Of a DNA stretch of 64,000 nucleotides, positions 55,601-64,000 are shown in pieces. Position 1 is the stretch's first letter, and the number at the start of each line of letters is the position of its first letter. A program made the position numbers and the translations under genes. Location: the NCBI GenBank assembly GCA_025175895.1, contig CM045989.1, forward strand, positions 124,819,272 through 124,883,271. The letters are read 5' to 3'. The DNA is from Wurfbainia villosa. Lineage: Eukaryota; Streptophyta; Magnoliopsida; Zingiberales; Zingiberaceae. The notes under the pieces were generated by a model. It did not search any database. It was given only the letters and a program-made list of their open reading frames with translations, and was not told the origin of the DNA.

Positions 55601-56901
55601 ATGATGGAAATCATTTAGTCGGAAGCTGGTGAAACCGATAAGATTAAACGACGAGTATTAGTTAATCCTTCCGGGGTGGATAAAAAGGATGTTCGCAAAT
55701 GCATCGTTTCAGGGATCGGAACAATTCCGATGCAGTTGAATGAGACATATCTTATGCTTATGTCAGTTAAGGAACTACGAGATAAGCGGTCATACTTATG
55801 ACGTGGGCTTAGTAGTTATTATCCTGATTAGTAGATGTATGAAGCAGGAATGCTCATGGGATTTTGGATTAGCTACTGGGTAGCTACTATAGAGTTGTTG
55901 GAACTCGAACAATTGCAACAAGGGACATTGGTCGCTAAAGTCTCCCATGCACTTACAGAGTGTGTGGTGGAGTGGATTTTGAATGGTTGATGGACTCCCC
56001 TTTTAAGAAAATAATCCCCCATCTCTGATAAGGATAGTGGGTTCCGGAGTTGCAATGTTTAAGGTAGAGTTGCTACAGAAAGCACATCATTTGAGATGGG
56101 CTATATACCTTGGTGGTACTTGGAGGTACTGAGATTGAAATGCTTATACTGGTAGAACGATATAAAAAGAGATATGACAGATTTTGTTGCTCGATGTTTA
56201 GTATGCCAGTAGGTGAAGGCTGAACATCAGAAACTTGCTGGATTGCTCTAGAAAATTCCAAATTTCGGAATGGAAGTGGGAGCATATCACTATTGATTTC
56301 GTTACGAGGTTGCCTAGAACCCGTAAAAGACATGATGTGATTTAGGTGATCGTGGATCGACTAATCGAATCAGCTCATTTCCTTCCTATTCGTGGGTCGT
56401 ACTCGTTGGATCGTCCGACAAAGTTGTGCCGAAAGATTATCAGACTGCACAGAGTACTTTTGAGTACTATATCTGATAGAGACCCGCGATTTACCTTGCG
56501 ATTTTGGTAGAGTCTGTATCAGACCATGGGCATAGAGCTTCGACTCAGTACAACATTTCATCCATGTAGGCGGATGGGCGGTTTGAGCGTATGATTGGAC
56601 ATTGGAAAATCTATTGAGATCCTATATCATGGATTTTGAGGCGATTAGGAGGACCACGTTCATTCAGTGGAATCTGCCTATAACGATCAAGAGTTACGTG
56701 ATCGGGACGAAAACCATCAGGCTTATAAAAGTTGGATGACGATCATCTGGGAGGAGGCTACGTGAGAGTGAAGATACTATCCGAGCTCGATACCCTCATC
56801 TCACTTGAGGAATGTATGTGGTTCTTTCGGAAACTTGTTTAAAGTAATTTTTTCATGTTAGTACGAAATTTGGGGACCAAATTTTTATAAGTGGGGGGGA
56901 A
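52683..56901 (+). mobile_element. Array internal region 3
   Basis: Primer site TGGTATCAGAGC at 52,690-52,701; purine tract before 56,902. The gag, RT and integrase remnants carry the same disabling changes as region 1, including the TAG in the integrase core. Patches of small differences lie at about 53,380-53,610, 54,330-54,540 and 55,450-55,700. Confidence 0.9.
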
Positions 56902-59900
56902 TGTAAAATACCACAGAAAAAAAAAATTGGTTGGTGATGCCTGGTTAGGGATATACTTAGACCTAACTTAGATTTAAATTGTATGGGTTTAATTAAATGG
57001 AGCTTAGGGTTAAATTAACCTAGGGTTAACTGAATTTTTGGGTTAATAGCTTATAGGATTAAACCCAACCCACTAACCCTCAAAAACCCGATCCACTTCC
57101 TCTCCCTTTAGCATACGCCGTCGCCGTTCTCTCCGTTCCCAAATCGCGTTCTCTCCTTATCCATAGCGACTCCACGGTTCCCCAATCTTGCCGCAAACCT
57201 TTCTTCTCCTCCATCTCGGAATCTCGCGCTGCCCTCCTCACCTGCGCCTCGTCGCCTGCGACGCTGGCGCTTCGCGATCCTCGAGCATAGCATCTTGAAA
57301 TCCCCTTCTTCTCGCGATCTTTCTCCCCTGCGGCAAGCGGCGATGACCCGCCTTGGCGATGCCCGCGACCGCCGACGGTGAAGGCGCGTAGTAAGTCTGC
57401 GTCGGCGGTTCGATTAGGCCGTTCTTCACGGTGATCGCGAAGCAAGTGGCATGTTCCTGGCGAGCGAGGATAGGAAGGCTGCGGTGGAGGTTCCAACCAT
57501 TTAGTAAGTCGATCTGTTTGATTTTCTTTCGTTGATGTTGTTAATCACAGTTGTCTATGGTGGGATTTGATCCGAGATGTGTATGTCTGTCGTGTCTTTG
57601 TGGAGATGAGGAGAAATTTGTGAAGCTATCTTAGATGTGTTGAGCCGTGAATCAAGCTGGAGCGAGCCGAGGGTGGTTTTGAAGTGTTATGCGAGGTGAG
57701 ACGAGACGAGAGGAGGTTTCGGTTCTATGGATGGCGCCACGGTGGTCCCGAGATAGTGGTCTGGGTGAATGGTCAGGGAGGTCTTCGTATGCTGTGAGAG
57801 GGAGATGTGTCTTGCCAGCGTGAACGGAGGGGCTATGAAGTTGAGTCGGCTGTGAGCAAGGAGTGTTGGTTGTGTGAGACTGTGAAGGGTTTTAACTGTG
57901 ATTTGGAGGGTTGCTCGACTGTAGTTTAGTGAGAAGGGATTGATATGGAGTAGGGTGTTCCAATTAGGGTGTTAGATCCCTAATTGGGGTGTAACGGGAG
58001 TAGCTGTGAACAAGGTTGTGCCTATGGTGCTCTAATATGCTTTGTGTATGGGCTGTGAAGGACTGTGAATGATGCTGAGATGCTCTATTTGGGGATACTC
58101 GAGTGTGGAGCCAAGAATAGTGAGTTGAATGTGAGTTCGGTTGAAGTAGAATAGACAGCCTATGGTAAGACGACAAATTTGAAGGTTTTATTTATGTCCC
58201 GTGGTGGGGTTGTGATCGACCTAGTGGTGCGCTGGAGCGAGGGGGATGAATGCTATTCGTGTGAATAAGTCGGGAGTTCAATAGAAAGAGCTAAATTGGT
58301 GTGAATTGGCCATGAGTGATTAGGGGGTTTCTAATTTGTATTTAATAAAAGGATGCAAATATAGAAACAATATACTAGTAAATTAGTATGTTATCGTGTG
58401 CTGGAAATTAATCGTAACTGATGATATTTGCAGGACCTGGATACAAGGCAAATATTCACGGACGTGAAGACAATTGGTGTCTACAAAGCAGGTGGGTAAT
58501 TTCCTACCTGGTCTGGGTAGTTGTATTTCATTCAGATTTAGTCATTGATATGAGCATGTTAGGTGTTCATATTACCTTGACCATGTTCTTTTTATCGTAT
58601 GCTTGATCCTTTACCGTTGGCTATTAACTCTATTGCTGATATCATGTTTATTTTATCATGATTAGGAGTTATACATATAGGTGATGCAAGTAACTTAGAA
58701 TTTGTTTAAGTGCAAATGGTAAAGTCCGGATGACAACCTGATTGTACATTGGGCAAAAAGGTCATCCGTAGGTAGATAATGACTTTAACCTAGGGTTAGT
58801 TCTAGTACCCTTAGGTTGTATGTTACCACCGAACATGTGTTGTGTAAATGGTCAGAGGAATGATACTTAGGGTATCGCTACGGACCGGTGGTCCTAGCTT
58901 GTTATAATCGGATGAGTACGACTCTCTACAGGATAGAGAGTGCGTCGAGTAGATTAGTATGACTCTCTACAGGATAGAGAGTATTATGATCAGTTGAGTA
59001 CGACTCTCTACAGGATAGAGAGTGCGTCGAGTAGATTGATATGACTCTCTACAGGATAGAGAGTCTATGGTGGATGTCTGTATGTGAGACATTGCATTCA
59101 TGCATTTACATGCACGCTGGCGACGAGGTCTCCCTTGTGGTTGAGAGGGTCGCCAGTCATCCTGCCTCCACGGTTACTCATAGGAGGAGTAACCGGTGTG
59201 AGGGCAGAGCATTGAGGTGCCGCACTCTACCACTATAGACGGTGGTAGTTGGATTTGCGTGCCATAGTCCTGCGTGTGTGGTACTCGACTACTCATGGGT
59301 AGTGACTGTCGGAGTGACCAACAGCAGGGACCCCCATCGTGTAGCTTGCTCTTTACGCTTATATGCTACTCGATCATACTACCCACTCGGCCACTCGAGA
59401 GTAGTGGTTGGTGTTGAGTTGGGATAGTTGTCATGCTCGAGCCACCGAGGCCACACTGGGGTCGTGGTAGCTTTAGGGTGAGCCGACATGACCATGCATG
59501 CTGCATAGCCGTATCTGATGGCGCTTTGCATATTACCATATATATATACATATATGCATGTATATATATATATATATATATATATATGGATGGTTGAGAT
59601 TAATATATATATGGATACAGTCTATATATATATGATTATTGTGATGTTGCATTTGTTTGTACTATGCTTGCTGCATTTGGGTGGACATCATATTCATGCA
59701 TATCTCTTGCATTTGTTATACGATTGTGTCGGATGTTGGTATGTGTTGGACAAACCATAGATACCTTGACCTGTAGCATGAGTAGATTATGTGTTGGTAT
59801 TACTCTTCCTGTTATATATATGTTGGATATATGTTCAGGTTAGATCAGAGTAGCGTAGCAGACTTCAGGTATGTCTGCATTTTATGTTATTCATTTCAGT

Positions 59901-60457
59901 TAGACGGTATATGCTTGTATTTACATACTATACTGATATACCTGTTGTACATCTAGATATGTCGTTGAAATACATGTGATATTACATATATACATGTTTT
60001 CTATTACCTGCTGAGTTTTACTCACCACCCCCGCGGACCCTGGGTTTTCTGTCGCCCAGGTAACAGGTAGCCGACTTCGTGATGGACTTGGAACACCGCT
60101 GGCTGACATCATCTCATCTCAACTCCGAGAGTCCGGATTTTTTGTGTTCTCATTGTATTCCGTTATGGATTTGTTTTATGTAATGATTGTAGTTGTGACT
60201 ATTGATGTTGTACCCTTTTCTTCCTTTCTGGTTTTATTATGGTGTCCTGAGTCGGTGTTAGTCATACCGGTATGCTGTGTGTTGTCGTTTGTTGATTGTA
60301 GTATGTTTCCACTGTGCCTTGTGTAGTTTTTGTTTTCATACATATGTATTGTTGTTATTGTGGGCCTACGGGCCTTATATTAACCCGAAATGTTGCCACG
60401 TACAGGGGAGGTGTCGTCCGTTTGATTTTCGGCTCGGTATGCTCTCGGGGCGTGACA
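56902..60457 (+). mobile_element. Array LTR4
   Basis: 3,556 bp with the same termini. The GC-rich leader-like zone (57,100-57,830) is riddled with small differences that destroy the short frame conserved at 33,917, 41,774 and 49,507 in the other LTRs. The remainder is close to LTR1 and LTR3. Confidence 0.92.
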
Positions 60458-63400
60458 ACTTTATTGGTATCAGAGCCCAAGGTTCTGCGATGCCATACAA
60501 TGTTGTTTTTGTGTCGAGTCTTGGATTCTCGGGAGTCGATTTATTCGATTTTGGTTTTTGAGATGAGATGGACAGCGGTCTGAGCTCCAAGCAGCACGAG
60601 GTAAGAATTCCTGAAAAACTTATGGTTTAGTAGATATTTATCTAAACTTGATCAATAGGTGTATACAATAGAGTTATGACACCTTTGCAGACTTGTAGTA
60701 GGGGTCGTCCACCGAGGCGACCAACCGGAGTGACCTTTAGGGTCGATACTCCTGGTTATGTTGACTATGCTTTTAATGTTAATAACAGGGAATAACCTGT
60801 AGTGAGTTGGTTATTGTTCGTAGCCGTGGTATGAGTTGACCCCGGAAATGACCTGTTGGGTCTGTGAGTCTTGAACCTGGGTCGAGAAGGTGATTTACCT
60901 TTGAGAGTCGACTGATACCGAGTCGGAAAATAGGCGCAAGTCGTCACATTTATTATGGAAATCAGAGACTACAGTCTTAGAGATTTCCACTAACTGTGCT
61001 AGTCAGATCATTACCTGTGGATAATGAACAGACTTGTAGACTATTTGTTGGTGCAGATAGCGAAAGGTTAGGTTACGGTGTTTCATAGGGATTTTGTCCC
61101 TGAGTTGTTCGTACTGAGTTGTATAACTTTGAGAGTACTTTGAGTACTTAACTCATGTTATACCGAGAAAGAAGAGTTGTCTGCATACCAGTATCGAGAT
61201 CAAGCCGGTATTTGGTGATAAATGCAGAAAATAATCTTCGGGAAATAAAACATCACTTGATCATGGTTTAGTGATGTTGAAAGAGTGTATTTCCTCGTGT
61301 CACTTTTAGTGACACATTGTAAGGAATTCTTGAGCTTCAAGAAAGGGTGTTCGGTTAGTAACAGTGTACTGTGCAGAGTCGTGAGACTTGCAGAGGTTAC
61401 GACCACCTAATAGCTCAAGAAGATGAATGGATATTTTAAGCCACCTACGATTGTTGGCTTATAGTTGGATTAGGATGCCGGGATCTTCTATCAGATCCTA
61501 CCGGAAGACGTTGGATTGAGACAAGAGTTTAGAAATGACTCCGTACAAGGGTTTAAGAGTTGGAGACCGATAAGCAAATATTGCAGGTCAACTTAATAGA
61601 GTTAGAAGTCTCCGAATGTTGGATAAAAGGAGCAATATCAGGGTCACAGGCCTTGAGCTACTTTTCGATTATAGAAGACCAATCGCAGATCATCAGAATG
61701 TTCTTGTGGATATCAACAAAATCAGAACAAAGACTTCGAAGGGATTATGTGCGTGCATATCAAGACACGTGAAGCAATTATCCGTTGGAGCAACTAGGTT
61801 CAGTACCTTAAAGACTCAGTTGAAGACTACCAATGGTGTTCCGGGAGGATGATGCACCGTCTCGACAGCAGAGATCAGCACAGAAGATTGTGTTATCTTA
61901 ACAACAACAACCTACTATCTCAGGCGTGGTTGGAGTTCCTTGATACTCCCCTTCAGCAGAAATCAACACAGAAGCAGCATCAGCAGAAGACATCATAGAA
62001 GATTCAGCAGACAACAACAGTTACCTCCAGATGTGATTTGATTAGTACAGAAGAGAGAGTATACGACGATGGTCGTATTTATTCAGTATTCTATAATTGC
62101 AGCTCGTAGGATTAAGGGATGGATCAGATGATCTAGGGAAAAATCCCCGAGGCATTCGTCGCAGAAATGCGACCGCTTTGTTGCGGACTGTTGAATCTGA
62201 TCTTTTCTCTTCGGAGAAAGGCCGAGACCTGTGTGGAGCCTTTTGGATCGGATCAACAGATATTTGATCGTTCAGGGTATGATTTTAGTTTACTCTCAAA
62301 GTTAATATATTGAGAGATGCTTGTAGTTACAGGTATCTGTGTCTAGAACATTCTTAGTTTGATTAGAAGGGTCCTTTACATCGACTTGGGGGTCGATGGT
62401 ATCTCTACCGTCAAGTAAGATGAGTATCAACAATTAAGAAGTCAAGGGATGCCCTTAGACTCGGATAGACATATCTTTACTGTAGACATATCCTTACGGA
62501 TGGTCAAGTTGTTGAGATTATAGTATGATTATGTCTCTCAAATGTGCGTATAATCCGAGAGCATACGGATGTAATTTCGGATGAACTCCTAGTCTTGCCG
62601 TTGCTTAGGCAAGTGGAGTAGGCGATCGAAATGATTGCGAAAATAGTCCGGTATCGAAGATCACATATCGAGTGATAGTTTTGTAGGTATCAGTGTTGCT
62701 AAACACTATAGAAATTGGAAGAATGTAAGTTGTAATTATAGGAGATGTTGGAGGGGATAATTATCTATCCCAGTATTTCTCCTTGAGAAGATCCGGTACT
62801 CTTTGTTGAAAGAGAGATGGACCTTTGAAATTATGCATCGATTATCGAAGATGGAATGCGATAATTGTTGAAAGTAAATATCGTACGTTGAGGATAAATG
62901 ATCTGTTTAGATCAGCGAATAACACCTGTGTATACTCTAGGATTGGTTTACGACTGGAGTGTTGATATCGTAGTGACATGGCGTCATACAATTATCATTG
63001 TCGTTGTGATGATTGATATATCATCAGCTTAGAGTAAAAAGGGGATGCAGGTGTGTGGAGACGACAATTTCATACTTGGTATAAATTGTATGAATTTTGA
63101 TTAAGTTGCTAGACTAATTAACGATTTAGTCGTCATTGGATTTGAGAATCGTGTATCCTTAACACGATTGGATCCTTTTGTAGTTGTTGGAGTTGCGTAA
63201 CTTGGCCACTGTTGATTGTGGTAGTTGGAGTTGCGCACTCGATCACAGTAGATGGCGATTTTCCTTGTATGTTTTGGTTAGTTCTGTAGATGTGGATAGA
63301 ATGTTTGGCATTACTATACCACGGACTTGTTTGACAAAGGTGATGATGGAAATCATTTAGTCTAAGTCGTGAAACCGATTACATAAGACCTGACGACGCT

Positions 63401-64000
63401 AACTTTTACATGAGTATTAGTTAACCCTTCCGGAGTGGATAAAAAGGATGATGTACGCAAATGCGTCGTTTCAGGGATCGGAACAATTCCGATGCAGTTG
63501 AATGAGACATATCTTATGCTTATGTCAGTTAAGGAACTACGAGATAAGCGGTCATACTTATGACGTGGGCTTAGTAGTTATTATCCTGATTAGTAGATGT
63601 ATGAAGCAGGAATGCTCATGGGATTTTGGATTAGCTACTGGGTAGCTACTATAGAGTTGTTGGAACTCGAACAATTGCAACAAGGGACATTGGTCGCTAA
63701 AGTCTCCCATGCACTTACAGAGTGTGTGGTGGAGTGGATTTTGAATGGTTGATGGACTCCCCTTTTAAGAAAATAATCCCCCATCTCTGATAAGGATAGT
63801 GGGTTCCGGAGTTGCAATGTTTAAGGTAGAGTTGCTACAGAAAGCACATCATTTGAGATGGGCTATATACCTTGGTGGTACTTGGAGGTACTGAGATTGA
63901 AATGCTTATACTGGTAGAACGATATAAAAAGAGATATGACAGATTTTGTTGCTCGATGTTTAGTATGCCAGTAGGTGAAGGCTGAACATCAGAAACTTGC
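60458..64000 (+). mobile_element. Array internal region 4 (cut by window end)
   Basis: Primer site at 60,465-60,476, then gag and RT remnants as in regions 1 and 3. Ends within the integrase zinc-binding remnant. A local deletion near 61,755-61,805 removes ~45 bp relative to the other copies. Confidence 0.9.

Larger units (their letters stand above)
33467..64000 (+). repeat. Head-to-tail ~7.8-kb LTR-internal retrotransposon array
   Basis: LTR starts at 33,467, 41,324, 49,065 and 56,902 give periods of 7,857, 7,741 and 7,837 bp. Each period is an LTR of ~3.5-3.6 kb plus an internal region of ~4.2 kb, all in the same orientation. Neighbouring elements share LTRs, with no target duplications between them. 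This points to unequal recombination or rolling amplification rather than independent insertions. The array runs off the right edge of the window. Confidence 0.95.

Overview
The window is nuclear DNA of a flowering plant. It contains no recognisable host gene. Essentially all interpretable sequence is integrated pararetrovirus (Caulimoviridae) or LTR-retrotransposon DNA. The plant assignment rests on badnavirus-type ORF1/ORF2/movement-protein genes, a second caulimovirid lineage, Tekay/Del-type Ty3-gypsy chromovirus sequence, and primer-binding sites complementary to plant initiator tRNA-Met. I cannot name the species.

Region 1 (1-18,865) is an endogenous badnavirus-like locus. A small RT fragment (1,784-2,374) and a possible polyprotein tail lead into a promoter-bearing intergenic block (X1, 2,743-3,207). 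Next come a plus-strand copy A (leader, ORF1, ORF2, start of ORF3) and a minus-strand tandem series B-C-D-E (5,323-13,690) with a period of about 2.95 kb. Last is a plus-strand copy F (13,705-18,403) carrying coat protein, protease, RT, RNase H and the viral promoter, followed by a second promoter block X2. Units C and D encode ORF1, ORF2 and a movement protein fused to a dUTPase-like domain. They share one recombination junction in which most of the genome has been replaced by about 98 bp of inverted ORF2. Two large palindromes (centres near 5,317 and 13,690) join oppositely oriented copies.

Region 2 (about 19,160-28,481) holds two broken copies of a second, florendovirus-like caulimovirid: RT, RNase H and a downstream ORF of unknown function. 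They are interrupted by a 1,428-bp solo LTR (TSD agaag), a 2,736-bp solo gypsy LTR (TSD ttaac) and a 350-bp foldback element (TSD ggatat).

Region 3 (28,482-33,466) is the 3' LTR and pol/gag-end of a minus-strand Tekay-like chromovirus with an in-frame loss of the integrase core. Its gag is cut by Region 4 (33,467-64,000), a head-to-tail LTR-internal-LTR-internal array with a period of about 7.8 kb and four LTRs visible. The internal regions carry the same decayed gag-pol, so the element decayed before it was amplified.

A cross-cutting caveat: small differences between sister repeat copies cluster in patches and fall mainly at CAG, CTG and CCG. This looks like residual long-read error at CHG-methylated sites, so some frameshifts in copies A, B and F and in LTR2/LTR4 may not be real.
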